A stretch of 64,000 bases of DNA, taken from positions 3,962,906 through 4,026,905 of the forward strand of contig CP053165.1 in assembly GCA_014607495.2 (NCBI GenBank), read 5' to 3'. This stretch comes from Carposina sasakii. Its lineage: Eukaryota; Arthropoda; Insecta; Lepidoptera; Carposinidae. The notes beneath the pieces were generated by a model, which was not told the DNA's origin, did no database searches, and saw only the letters and a list, made by a program, of their open reading frames with translations. This document shows, one piece after another, positions 47,270 to 58,881 of the stretch (positions are counted from its first letter, which is position 1; each line of letters opens with the position of its first letter). Position numbers and translations under genes: made by a program.

Positions 47270-47478
47270 GATTATATAAATTATTATTATTTTTGTTGAT
47301 GTTTTGTTAATGTTAGGTTTAGTTTTTTTTTTTACTGTCTTGTAATTATTTTAGTGGTGTGTTTTTATGTTCTTGGTTATGTTTTACATTTATTGTCCTT
47401 ATTGTTCTTTGTAAAGTTATTTGGTTGGGCTGATGGTATTGAATACCAATGCCCCTAATAAATAAATAAAAAAAATAA
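47270..47478 (+). repeat. LINE 3' UTR-like tail
   Basis: T-rich, A-poor strand ending 'tgaataccaatgcccctaat' followed by (aaat)n. The microsatellite end is the usual signature of a 5'-truncated non-LTR insertion. Confidence 0.4.
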
Positions 47479-47493
47479 AAAAACTTGAACAAA

Positions 47494-47893
47494 TATGATT
47501 CGGCGGGAAAAGCTGGAAGGGAGCAGGTGTAATTTTCTTGTGAAAATCAAAAATTATTTGTAAATGGCTTGTATGTGTCCGTAAAGTGATGTTTTTTGGT
47601 AGATGAGTTATATTTTGATTACTTGTGATGTGAATCTAGTGCGTGTGCATGGTTTTATACGCAGGTAAGCTGAGTAAAACTTTAGCCAGAATACGATCTC
47701 TTCATGGGCCCATGTAAGTTGTTTCTGCAATTATTTTTTATTTTGACTAACTTTACACTTGTTCTTGAGGATTTTCCGACGTTTCCATTCATTATCATCC
47801 ATCAAAAATTCAGAAATCATTTACTAAAGACAATGGCTGTATGGGCTTAGTTCCCCTTGCCTTTCCTTCGGTATAAACTAAACAACAAAAAAA
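47494..47893 (+). mobile_element. 400-bp non-autonomous retroposon, copy 1
   Basis: Flanked by TTGAACAAA at 47485-47493 and 47894-47902. Matches 53040-53461 over its full length ('ggcgggaaaagctggaaggg', 'aatctagtgcgtgtgcatgg', 'gctgtatgggcttagttccc') and ends in an ACAA/A-rich tail. It has no tRNA-like head. It ends about 100 bp before the zinc-finger start codon. Confidence 0.75.
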
Positions 47894-47996
47894 TTGAACA
47901 AAATATTTTCTTTTTTCTGTACAAGAAAAATACAATATAACAAAAATATAGGTACTAAAAAGTACTCTTGCACAATATACATGAAAATATATAAAA

Positions 47997-49881
47997 ATGA
48001 GTTTATGCAGAATTTGCCTGAAACAAGGAGCAACATACTTAATTTTCGAACATGATCCTAGTAGCACAAGTATAAGCGAAATGATGATGATTAGTCTTAA
48101 GGAAAAGGTAGGAACCAAGGAACCTAGCATGAACGTGAACAAGTTATTCTTTACACGTATATGGTACCTAGGCAATAAGACCCACAGACAAGGCCTGGCA
48201 TTCAAACTCGGGTCTTAGGTGTACATCCCAAGGGCTAGTTAGGCTACACACACTTGGCAAAAACAAACCAGTATTTTTTAGAGGAAGTTTGGCCGTATCG
48301 CATTCACGATTTTTCACACCTACCATTCACGGTTTATTTTCAGATTGAAGACATAGAAGGGTTCCCTCGAAATATATGTTCAACATGTAAAATCACTTTA
48401 GAAAACTTTGTAACATTCGTCGATAAATATAATGAGTCAAGCAAAATATTACAAAATAGCTTATCAACAGTCAAGAAGGAAGAGACAAACTCATGGCAAG
48501 ACTACAATGACCATCAAAATGATGATCCTGAATTTGACATACCTCTAATTGAAATTAAATCTGAACCAAAAATATACTTTGATGATAGCTTGGAATTTGC
48601 AGAGTTAATAAAACCCCTGAAATTAAAATCTAAACCTAACATAAAAAAACAATGTAGTGTTAAGAAAATTAAAAAGAAATTAAAAAATTTAGTTCAGAAA
48701 GAAAAAAGTAACTGTCCAAGTCCTGATCCTGTTTCTGATGAAAGTGACTTTGTGTGGGCTGAAGATTCAGAGGTGAATAAAAACTCTATGTAAGTAATAA
48801 CAAAAGTTCAAAATTTTGCCTCTATATGAAAAATGGTACTTAGGTAATATAGGTATATATTATTAGAAGCAAACAGGAGAGGTGTTATAATTGGATCTTG
48901 CTCCATTCTCAAATTTACTTCGGGCCGGTGCTGTTTTAACTTATTATCTTTACATCATTTCAGCAAATCATCTACAAAATATAATACTGGTAAAAGTAAA
49001 AAGAATCAGGAGGAAATAGAAATAGTAAATGGACCAGAACCTAAAAAGAAACATTCAGAACCCTCTCCTAAACTATGTGACACATGCGGAGAAGTGTTTA
49101 CAACATCTGAAAAATTAGCTATTCACAAAAAGAAAACACATCAACCTGCAACTAGTGTTAAGTGCACAGTATGTTCAAATACCTATGCCTCAGAATATTA
49201 CATGAAGCGTCACATGAAACGAAGGCATTCTGAAAAGAATTTTGTTTGCTCTGTCTGTGGCAAGGCATTTGCTTTTAGTGGTGAACTAAAATCCCATAAT
49301 AAGAATGTTCATTTGAAACATTTAAAGCCGAAAAAGAAGTTTTCTTGTAAGATCTGTGATAAGACATATAAATGTCCAAAGTCTGTTATTGTTCATGAGA
49401 GATCTGTACATACAGGTGAGCTAGTTTATATACCTATAAATAAGTAATTTAAAATTAATTTCTCAATTTCATGTAAATATTCTCAGTTAAGTGCATTAGT
49501 AATACCTGATACAATCCAGTAGATGGTTCTACCAATTTTATTGTCATAAATGTGTACATTTTTACTCTCGACATTTTTGATGACAAGAAAACTGATGCTG
49601 CCCCCCAGTTACATAAGATTTATTAACACAATAATTAAATTTTAGGTATCAGGCCAGCTGTATGCAGTATATGTGACTCTCGTTTCTACCATGAAGATTA
49701 CCTTAAAGACCATATGAGACTGCACACAGGAGAAACTCCATTCAAATGTCCAGTCTGTGGTCGAGGTTATGCTCAACGGTGCAATATGAAGAGTCATATA
49801 CGTATTCACAAAAAATCTGAACTTGATCCTTTATTGTTGAGTAAAATTAGGCCAAATTATTTAAGGTTGATGAAACCATAA
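47997..49881 (+). CDS. ZAD-type C2H2 zinc-finger protein
   Basis: Four exons 47997-48107, 48344-48789, 48964-49415, 49646-49881, all GT-AG with matching phases; 1,245 nt, 414 aa. The N-terminal ZAD has its four zinc cysteines at residues 4 and 7 (LCRIC) and 49 and 52 (ICSTC), split by intron 1; ZADs mediate dimerisation. An acidic/lysine-rich linker of about 170 residues follows. Then come six C2H2 fingers from about residue 224 to 391 (CDTC, CTVC, CSVC, CKIC, CSIC, CPVC), with a TGEXP-like linker before the last. It is presumably a nuclear DNA-binding regulator; the target is unknown. It is divergent from the V-ATPase subunit D gene, 1.25 kb away. AATAAA at 50472 may be the poly(A) signal. 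Confidence 0.93.
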
Positions 49882-50488
49882 ATGGATAAAGAATTGCAGA
49901 GAAATATTATTTTTACATCTCCACAGAAAAAAATGAGTGTTTTAGGTTTTGTTTACTTAGTTATGTACATGATTATGGTCTGTGATAAGTAGTGCATAAA
50001 ATTGTAAATATAAAAGTTACTATGTATAACAGTTTTTGTGGATTTTAATAATGTTTAAATTGTTGTGATTACAAGAGTAACCTAATTATTTTAGTTGTAA
50101 TATTAATTTTTTTAAGATATGGTTCTAGTAATCTCGAAATAGTACCTAAGTGATTACAAAAAGAAATGATTAAAGTGGTCAAATGTTTCACTATACCTAT
50201 GAGAATTTAAAACATTTCACTGAATTTTTTTACGTCCTTATTAATTTTAATTGTTATTTTTTTTTTTTAGAAAAATAGAGACTAATATGTTGTTTATATG
50301 TAAGATTTTTTGTATAATTAGATCAAAGTATTATGTTTGTAATTATTACAAATTGTATGTGCTTACGAATTATAAAAGGTTGATTGTTAATTTTAGGACT
50401 ATTCTTATTTAATTTTATTAGTAAATTAGATAATCAACCTAGGGTCCGGAGTCTGGATGTACATAGAGCATAATAAAGTGATAGCTAT

Positions 50489-51564
50489 TAATGATGTGCC
50501 GGATCGTTAAAAAATGTATATCGCGGATACGGATCTGAATACGGATATTTGGTGTCAATATACGCGGATACGGATCTTAACATTCTTACGCAGTTGGTGT
50601 CGGTGCGCGCGACAAATACTTAATTTTAAAAATCAAATTCAAATATTACGAAGATCTAGTTAGATTAGTAGCTAGAAGTTTTGATTTCTTAGTAAAAGGT
50701 GATCTTGTAACTTTTTATAATGTTGATCTCATTAAGAAGATAGTTAATTGAGTACCTTTGAGTTATATACTACTAGTGGACGCCCGCGACTCCGTCCGCG
50801 TGGACTAAAGATAAAACAATACGTTGAAATGATCCGCGATAAAAATATTTTCCCGGGATTAAAAATAAACCTATGTCCGTCTCCTTGTTCTAAGCTACCT
50901 CCCTACCAATTTAAGCCAAATCGGTACAGCCGTTCTTGAGTTATAAATTGTGTAACTAACTTGACTTTCCATTTTTAAATTTTTAGCTTCATACCTTGAA
51001 AACTGCAAAAAGTCCCATATAAAATTTCACCCACTCTTTTAAGGGGTTGGGGGCAGATAAAAAAAATCATGATTGTTTTTTAGTCAAATAGTCCGCATAC
51101 CAATTTTTAGCTTTCCACCTTGAAAATTGTGAAATGCTCCATACAAACTTCCACCCCCCCCCATTTTAGTAAAGTGGGGGTTAGAAAGAGACAAAAAGTA
51201 GCCTATGTCACTCTATCTCTTCAACTATCTCCACTTATCACGTCAATTAGTCGCTCCGTTTTGCCCTAAAAGACTGACAGACACATATTTATTATTTTCC
51301 CATTTATAATATTGGTATGGATAGATATGGTAACTAGTTTGCAACATAAAGGAGCCAACTATTGATTTAAGCAAATAAAAAAATATCTGGATTGATAGTT
51401 ATAGTTTTTTATTGCTACCTAATCACCTTTTTAATGAATTTCATTTATAAATTTAAAATTAATAACGTAAAAAGAACCGCCAAAAAAGTAATGGACACGG
51501 ATACGGATCTTTCTTTTGCCTCGGATATCCGCGGATACGGATACGGATCTCCGGCACATCACTA
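50489..51564. mobile_element. hAT-like non-autonomous element with nested repeat
   Basis: Ends 'taatgatgtgccgg' and 'ccggcacatcacta' are inverted. Both flanks carry multiple subterminal 'cggatacggat' words, a layout typical of hAT elements. A diverged R1 repeat (about 50770-51320, starting 'tggacgcccgcgactccgtc') is nested inside. No transposase. Confidence 0.65.
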
Positions 51565-51885
51565 ATAGCGGCATACTGCTATGATAATAATAATATGTAC
51601 AAGGCAGAGATATAACAGGTAGTAGGTATGTACCTACGCTTATACCTACGTTACGTACCTACGTGTACCTTATTTTATTTAGAAAAAGAAAGTATACGAA
51701 AAAAATTAGGTATTTACATTTTTAGGTACATTTTTGTATTATCATCAATAGTTCCAGAGTTTTGCTACTTAATTCAATAGTACCTACCTACCCTGCTACC
51801 ACCCTGCAACTCATAAAAAGTTTGCACTATAAAAAACCTACAGAAGCAGATTTCGCAAACACAAAACTGAACTTTTTAGTAGATA

Positions 51886-52702
51886 TGTCGTGGCCATATC
51901 GTAGAATTGATCATTTCATGAAATGGTCGAGCATTTCATGAAATGGTCGCATTTCATGAAAAGTTCAACTGTCTATTGGCCACATCATGATATGGTTTGG
52001 GCAGATCGATGATTAAAAATCGTTTCTCGATATGGGCAACTAAACGCCCGATCATTTCATGAAGTGGTCAAGATTATTGATCATATCGTAAAATAGTTAC
52101 ATGAATCACCGGTAGAGGCGCTGCGCGCGTTTTATTTATGTGTGAAGATGGCGGATTTTTCTTTTTAGGTTATAAAACAAATTAAAGAGAGTAGGGTGAC
52201 TATGCAGAAGAAGTTCACGGATAGTGTGTTATATTGTATAATGTATATTAGACTTAATGGTGGTTTATAATAATATTGTTAAACAAAAACCTTAGATTAC
52301 GATAGGTTAGGTTAGGTTAGACTATGACAAATGACGCACGAGCCGAGCGAGCGGAGCGAGCGTGCCCAGGCAGCGTCCGGCGATGTGCCAGATGCGAATC
52401 GCTTTTGTAAAGTCTTTTATGTTTTTAAATATTATATTGTGAAAATATCACATAAATAATAGCAAAAAAAATCATACCATCATACCTTATGGTATACTTA
52501 TATATGGTGTAAGCTCTTACCACATTCGGATTTTATGGACATCCTGTTAATACGATTTGGCCAAACGTGGATGACAAAATCGTGAAATGTAGACGATTTA
52601 ACGATCTGGTCAAATTGAATTGGCCACTTCATGAAATGCGACCACTTCATGAAATGCTCGACCATTTCATGAAATGATCAATTTAACAATATGGCCACGA
52701 CA
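51886..52702. mobile_element. CATTTCATGAAATG-family TIR element, 817 bp
   Basis: Long inverted ends: TGTCGTGGCCATAT at 51886 mirrored to ...ATGGCCACGACA at 52702. Each is followed inward by two or three near-perfect CATTTCATGAAATG palindromes spaced by 'gtcga'/'gtcg'. GATA is present on both sides (51882-51885 and 52703-52706), a 4-bp target duplication. The middle is non-coding, with a GC-rich patch ('gagccgagcgagcggagcga') near 52340. Superfamily unknown; a 4-bp duplication is compatible with Sola-like elements. Confidence 0.75.
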
Positions 52703-53039
52703 GATACATCAACATGAAAATAAGCACAGGCAAAGACATAATTGTCCTTGGCACAGGATATGCTACACTGTTTACTATCACTGCTTCTTCAAAATTTAAA
52801 ATATGTAAAAAAAACGTGGTATAACTAATGTAAAGAGCAAATAACAAAAATTGCATGTCATTATAAAGGCCTGCAGCTTTGGCTTATTAGTTAGAGGTTT
52901 TAGCAGAGCATCCTAAACAAAAATAAATATATTTCGCGCCACAAACATTACGCGGGATTGCCACATAAAATTTGTTTTTTAGTGAAGAGTAAAAAAAAAC
53001 TGAAATTCATAGACAAAAACGAAAATGTGACAATCAACG

Positions 53040-53461
53040 GCTGTGGATTTGGCGGGAAAAGCTGGAAGGGAGCGAGTGTAATTTTCTTGTGAAAATCAAA
53101 ATTTATTTGTAAATGGCTTACATGAGTTCGTAAAGTGATGTTTTCTGGTAGATAAGTTATATTTTGTTTACTTGTGATGTGAATCTAGTGCGTGTGCATG
53201 GTAAAAAAACATGCAGGTAAGCTAAGTAAATCTTTAGTCGGAATACGATCTCTTCATGGGCTCATGTAAGTTGTTTCTGCAATTCTTTTTGATCTTTACT
53301 AATTTTATAGCCATTTTTGAGGATTTTCCCGACGTTTCCATTCATCACCATCATCATTATCATCCTATAAATTCAGAAATCATTTACTAAAGACAATGGC
53401 TGTATGGGCTTAGTTCCCCTTGCCTTTCCTTCGGGATAAACTAAACAAACAAAACAAAAAA
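53040..53461 (+). mobile_element. 400-bp non-autonomous retroposon, copy 2
   Basis: Second copy of the unit at 47494-47893, ending 'cttcgggataaactaaacaa' and (acaaa)n. Its 3' end resembles the LINE 3' end at 58668-58720 ('ggctgtatgg..ttgcctgcc..cggg..aaacaacaa'). The LINE's left target duplication begins 26 bp after it. Confidence 0.7.
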
Positions 53462-53609
53462 AGCGGTCCTGTCAATGTCATTTAATTTAATTGTCAAGAA
53501 AAAAGCGCGGGAACACTTGCAGAGAAGGGCGGTCTTTTTAATTTACAAATTTGTAAAAATTATTTTTACTGTATATATCTCTGTAAATTCGTTTTATATA
53601 CTTGTAAAT

Positions 53610-54755
53610 ATGTCTAAGGGGAAGGCTAAAAAAAGGAAAAAGAAGGAGGAAGATGGGATTTCAGTGGGAACTTTGGGTTCCACTTCAGAGTCTGAGATCG
53701 ACTTGGAAAATACAAGTATTATTAGTAATAGGATAAGACACGATAATTACGATACATACAAAATACCCAATTATAAGAGAACGTATCCCGAAAGCGGTGT
53801 TTCGGAATATATAGTGTTTTTATCTAGTTCGAAAGAAAACACCCCAATAGGGGAACATGATCGGATGGCCATATCCCAGGCCATTCGAAAACATTCAGTC
53901 AATGGTGTGAAACACCTAAAATTAATAAATAAATATAAGGTCGGCGTGGTCTTCGATGTTTGTAATAACGCTAACGTGTTCATACAGAATGAAAAATTTT
54001 TTGAAGAACTGAACTTACGGTGCACTATACCAGCTAGTGCCACAGAAATAACTGGTATCTTAAAAAATGTTCCTGTAAACTTAGGTAATAAAAAAATTTA
54101 TTCCATAATTGCCAGCAGACGCCACGTCATCCAGGTGCGGCGCATCATGCGGAGGTCCCGCTTGGAGGATGGGAGATTCAGCCTACAGCCAACGAGCGTT
54201 GTAGCAGTCACTTTTGCCGCCACACAGCTGCCTGAACATATTTTCCTTGACAACTGGAGACATAAGGTGAGCCCTTACGTTCCTCCTGTTAAGCAATGTC
54301 TAAGATGTTTAAGATTTGGCCATATCGCAAAGTTTTGTAAGAACGCAGAAAAGTGCTCAATCTGTACAGAAAATCATAATTTCAAAGTATGCACGACTAA
54401 CCCAAATGAAGCTAAATGCGCTAATTGCGGAGGCAATCATATCGCCGTTTCCGGACTTTGTCAAATAAAAAGACAAAAAATAACAGAAAATAAAGTAAAA
54501 GCACATCAGTTTGCGTACTCAGATCTTTTTAAAGAGAAAGACTTTCCTAAACTTAATCAGAAATCTGATATTTCTCCAAATAACATCATAAAAAATTTAC
54601 TAAATTGTGATGAATTTTTCAACCTTCTTACTAAGTCTATTATACATATTGTCACTATGAGCAAAACTACATCTAATGCCATAAATTCGGTTACTATAAA
54701 AGACATCATACTTGACACATTCAGTAATAAAAAATCTTCTAATCCATCACAATGA
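53610..54755 (+). CDS. LINE ORF1 (nucleic-acid-binding, zinc knuckles)
   Basis: 381 aa from the ATG at 53610; an earlier in-frame ATG at 53475 lies outside the element. A lysine-rich N-terminus ('KGKAKKRKKKEED') precedes a central region that ends in three CCHC-type knuckles at about 270-330 (CLRCLRFGHIAKFC, CSICTENHNFKVC, CANCGGNHIAVSGLC). The role is RNA packaging and chaperoning. The stop TGA (54753-54755) overlaps the ORF2 start as ATGA. Confidence 0.88.
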   Translation: MSKGKAKKRKKKEEDGISVGTLGSTSESEIDLENTSIISNRIRHDNYDTYKIPNYKRTYPESGVSEYIVFLSSSKENTPIGEHDRMAISQAIRKHSVNGVKHLKLINKYKVGVVFDVCNNANVFIQNEKFFEELNLRCTIPASATEITGILKNVPVNLGNKKIYSIIASRRHVIQVRRIMRRSRLEDGRFSLQPTSVVAVTFAATQLPEHIFLDNWRHKVSPYVPPVKQCLRCLRFGHIAKFCKNAEKCSICTENHNFKVCTTNPNEAKCANCGGNHIAVSGLCQIKRQKITENKVKAHQFAYSDLFKEKDFPKLNQKSDISPNNIIKNLLNCDEFFNLLTKSIIHIVTMSKTTSNAINSVTIKDIILDTFSNKKSSNPSQ

Positions 54756-57700
54756 TCCAGTTAAATATCGCCCAATGGAATTCCCATAGCATAAAGGCAA
54801 ATTGTCTTCAATTTACAGATTTTTTATATCAAAATAACATTCATATTGCTCTAATTTCTGAAACTTGGCTTAGACCAAGCCATTTCTTTAAAATTAAACA
54901 TTACACAATTGAAAGGAATGATTCTGGTAACATGCATAATGGAGTGGCTATTCTTATACATAACAATTTACAATATAGTAGAATTAATACATATTCTGAT
55001 GACTCTTTACAGAATGTATGTGTCAATGTACACTATCACGGGCAAAATATACATTTTGTCTCATTTTATTGTCCTTCTAACTGTAGTCCTGTTTTCACTA
55101 AAACTAAATTTAATAATTTTGTTAAAAGCTTTCCTTCACCATTTTTCTTAGCTGGAGACTTCAATGCACATCACACTGCATGGGGTTCCAGTGTAATTAA
55201 TCCAAGAGGCAGAGATATTTTAGATGTCATTGACGAAAATAATCTTATTCTACTTAACACTGGTCAAGTAACAACAGTGGGGTCTCACAGTTGGCAACCT
55301 AATCCACTAGACTTAACAATAGTTTCACCATCCCTTGCTCTTCGTTCTGATTGGCAGGTGTATGATGATCCTCTCGGTAGTTATCATCTACCTGTAATAA
55401 CAAAACTCTCCTTTATTGACAATTCTATTAATGTTCCTTGTACTACTAGTAACTTAAAAAAATATCCTAATTACAAACTTGTCAATTGGTCAAACTATGA
55501 GAGATGTGTTCAGGAACTTCTTATTAATTTCGAAATTGATCCTTTAGATCCTATTAAATCCTATCAACATTTTTTTTCGATTCTCAATACAGCTATTGAA
55601 AAATGTCTTCCTAGTTTCAAAACACACACAATTTCTCTATCAAATTCTGTTCATCGTAAGAAGTACAATCCCCTCCCTTGGTGGAATGAGAAATGTAGTA
55701 ATGCAGTCCTAAAATCGAAACAAGCATTTGTTTTATATAAATATAACCCTACTGAAGCAAATTATTTAAATTTTAAGAAACTTCAAGCTCTGAAAAAACT
55801 TACCCTAAAATCTGAGAGACTTAATAATTGGACTGAACTCTGTAAATCTTTTAATCGTAGTACTCCTTTGTCTTCCATCTGGAATTACATGAGAAAATTT
55901 AATAAGACTTATGTTAGTAAATATCACTCCAACACCAGTTGGGTTCCAAAATTCTTACAGAAACATACCCCCGACTTTGTTGCCAATATATCTACTGAAA
56001 GTGCTGACACAAATACTTCTACAAATAGTTTTCTAATAGATCCCTTCAATATAAAAGAACTGAAATCTGCTATTTCATCTCGTCGTAACACTGCAGTTGG
56101 TTTAGATGGTATTCCTTATTTAATGCTTAAAAAGTTACACCCAACATCTCTATTAATATTATTAGATATTTTTAATTTACTTTGGCTCTCTGATTTGATC
56201 CCTTCTGATTGGAAAACTGATTGCTTAATTCCTATATTGAAACCTACTAAAGATCGAAATGATCCAGACTCATATAGGCCCATAGCTCTTACTTCTTGTA
56301 TTGGTAAAATTTTTGAGCAACTCCTAAAACAAAGAATTGAATTCTATGTTGAAAAATATAGTTTATTACCTTCAAATCAGTTTGGGTTCAGAAAGGGCTA
56401 CTCAGCACGTGAAAGTATTTGTCATTTGCAGCTTGACATAGCAAATGCCATGTCTTTAGGTCAACCTTTGGTATGTGTTTTCTTTGATATTGTTGGTGCT
56501 TTCAATAATGTCAATCATGCAATACTTAATACTGAACTGCAATCATTAGGCTTTCCTGGGAAAAATAATAGATTGGATCTTTAATTTTCTACATGGCAGA
56601 GAGGTATTTGTTAAAATCAATAACAGTTTAATTGGCCCAAGGCAATCTTTCAAGGGAGTTTGCCAAGGAGGAATTCTTAGTCCTCTTATATTTTTATTGT
56701 ATTTACACAGACTCAATTTAATATTAGGCCCACATGTTAAAAATTTACAATATGCTGATGATCTTGCAATATATTATTCTAATTCTAACATTACAGTTCT
56801 TAACAACACACTTAATTCTGCATTAAAAGAGCTCAGTAAATATCTAACTGCCCTAGATCTACAGGTAAATGTAAATAAGACTAAATTAGTAATCTTCGGT
56901 AATAATATTCATACAAACATAAATATATTCTTTGATAACATTCCTCTTGAACAAGTATCTGAAGCAACATTTTTGGGAGTCTTCTTTACAAAAAATCTAT
57001 CGTGGATCAAATATGTCAACAAGATTTCTGCTAGGGCTCTTAAGGCATTTAATGTCTTAAAAACTTTAGCATCTACTTATTGGGGTGCAGATCCTAAAAT
57101 TTTAAGTATGTTGTACAAATCACTAGTAAGAAGTCATTTTGAGTATGCTTTTCCTTGCTTTAGTTCAAATAAAAAGTTGTTAGAAAAGTTAGAGCTAATA
57201 CAAAACAAAAACTTACGTTTAATTACAGGAGCCTTCAGATCTTCTCCCATAGTATCATTACAAGTAGAATGTCATATTCCACCTCTGCATGTTCGTTTTA
57301 AATACCTTAAATCCAGATTTATTTTAAAATTGTATTCAGTCTCCAATAATCCTCTATTGAACAAACTGTGTCACTTCAATTCATTTTGTTACTTATCTCC
57401 TTCTTCATTATATTTGTTACAAGATTTTTCTGAATTCCTTAAACTTTTAAAAGAATTTAACATATATAGAAGCAATAAATTTGTTTGTTATCAGGATAAC
57501 TATAATACTAATTTCACTGATATTTCCATTGAAATTGATAATGGGCTATCCACTAAAGAAGATGTTTATAGGAAGTTTTCTGATTGGGTTGGATACAGAT
57601 TCTTATACACAGATGGTTCAAAGAGCAACAATGTGTCTTTTGCTTTTTACGATTCGGAACTTAAAAGAGGCCAAGGACAACTAATAGATAATAATGCTAG

Positions 57701-58508
57701 CATATTTACCGCAGAAGCTTTAGCTATTTTAGCTGGACTTCAACATATACAAATCAATAGCTCGCAAAACAATAAATGGATAATAGCCAGTGATAGCATG
57801 AGTGTTCTCATGGCGTTGAACAACTATAAATTGGACACCAAAACCAACTATGTTATTTATAACATAAGATCTCTCTATGCTAAATTACAATCGGCCAATA
57901 TAGAAGTAATATTAACTTGGATTCCGGCACATATAGGTGTCACAGGAAATGAAAATGCAGACTTTTTGGCAAGGGCAATAACCATTCATAATAAAAACTT
58001 AACGGTTCAGGTTGACAGCTGTTGCGGTAGTATTGCCATACCCTACACAGATGTAGTACCAGTTTTGAAAAAGAAACAAGCTGACGATTGGCAAACCTAC
58101 TGGGATCAAATTAAAATAACGGCACAGAAGGGTTTATGGTACGCCTCTATTGAAGGAACATCAGTAAATAGATCTCCCTGGTTTTCCAGAGGAAAGTTCA
58201 GAAACAGAAACTTTTATACAATAATCAATCGTTTAAGACTAGGACATGGTAGATTTGCATCACACCTGTACAGAATGAATCTAAGCGACTCGCCGTTATG
58301 TAGATTTTGTTCTTTGGAAAACGAAACCCTCGAACACATCTTTGCTTGTTCGTCCTTTAGTATACACCGCCTATTACTAATGGATCGGCTCATAGAAATT
58401 TATAGTAAACCTGAATATGTCCCGCGCTCTCTTCAAGAATTGCTAAGTAATGAAAGCTGTTACCTACATCTATACAATTATATTGTGAACAGCATTGGAG
58501 ACTTATAG
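54752..58508 (+). pseudogene. LINE ORF2 (endonuclease, RT, RNase H), one frameshift
   Basis: Starts in the ATGA overlap. APE-type endonuclease: 'AQWNSHSI', 'ISETWL', 'LAGDFNAHHTAWG'; the usual SDH-type motif reads SYH ('GSYHLPV'), losing the usual aspartate. RT: 'AVGLDGIPYLML', 'FFDIVGAFNNV', 'CQGGILSP', catalytic YADD ('LQYADDLAIY'). RNase H: 'YTDGSK', 'FTAEALA', 'ASDSMS', 'NENADFLAR'. C-terminal CCHC 'CRFCSLENETLEHIFAC'. The frame breaks at an A5 run (56561-56565): the upstream part ends at 56584, and homology continues in the next frame to 58508. Apart from that indel the body is open, about 1,250 codons. Confidence 0.9.
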
Positions 58509-58734
58509 TAATGGATTTGACCTCAATATGACTCGGATTGAACTTTTACTTGAATTGGACTTTTACCCGGATTGGACTTTTATGATTTACTTTTACAACT
58601 TTACAACAGACTAGGCTTAGGCCTTTATGAATTTATATAATATAAGAAGTATATACACTGAAGAACAGGCTGTATGGTCTATGATCTTTGCCTGCCCGTA
58701 ACGGGCGAAAGAAAAAACAACAATTAATTGTCAA

Positions 58735-58881
58735 TCAAATCAAATGAAAATAAATTTGTGTTGTGTTGCCCTTGCCTTTTTTTCTACGTTGTGTTGTTTG
58801 CAGTTGCCGCTGTTGTCTGTGAAATATTTTATATTCAACATTGTTAATAAATAAATTAGCGTGGTATAACGTTCATTCAAT
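58735..58881 (+). promoter_or_regulatory. Short 5' region of the heme transporter gene
   Basis: Only 147 bp separate the LINE's target duplication from the start codon. The stretch is T-rich ('cttgcctttttttctacg') and then AT-rich, without a visible TATA box at a useful distance. The promoter is either very compact or has been split by the LINE. Confidence 0.4.

Larger units (their letters stand above)
53498..58723 (+). mobile_element. Full-length I-clade-like LINE
   Basis: 5,226 bp bounded by the 11-bp direct repeat TTAATTGTCAA (53487-53497 and 58724-58734). It has a 5' UTR, ORF1, ORF2 and a short 3' UTR with a GCCCGTAACGGGC hairpin (58694-58706) before an ACAA-rich end. The RNase H domain and C-terminal zinc motif place it near the I/R1 group of non-LTR elements. 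Clade is by domain composition, not by tree. Confidence 0.88.

Noticed and set aside
53475..53609. Upstream ATG (53475) as the start of LINE ORF1
   Set aside because: It lies before the LINE's left target duplication (53487-53497), so it is genomic flank; the ATG at 53610 begins the element's own protein.
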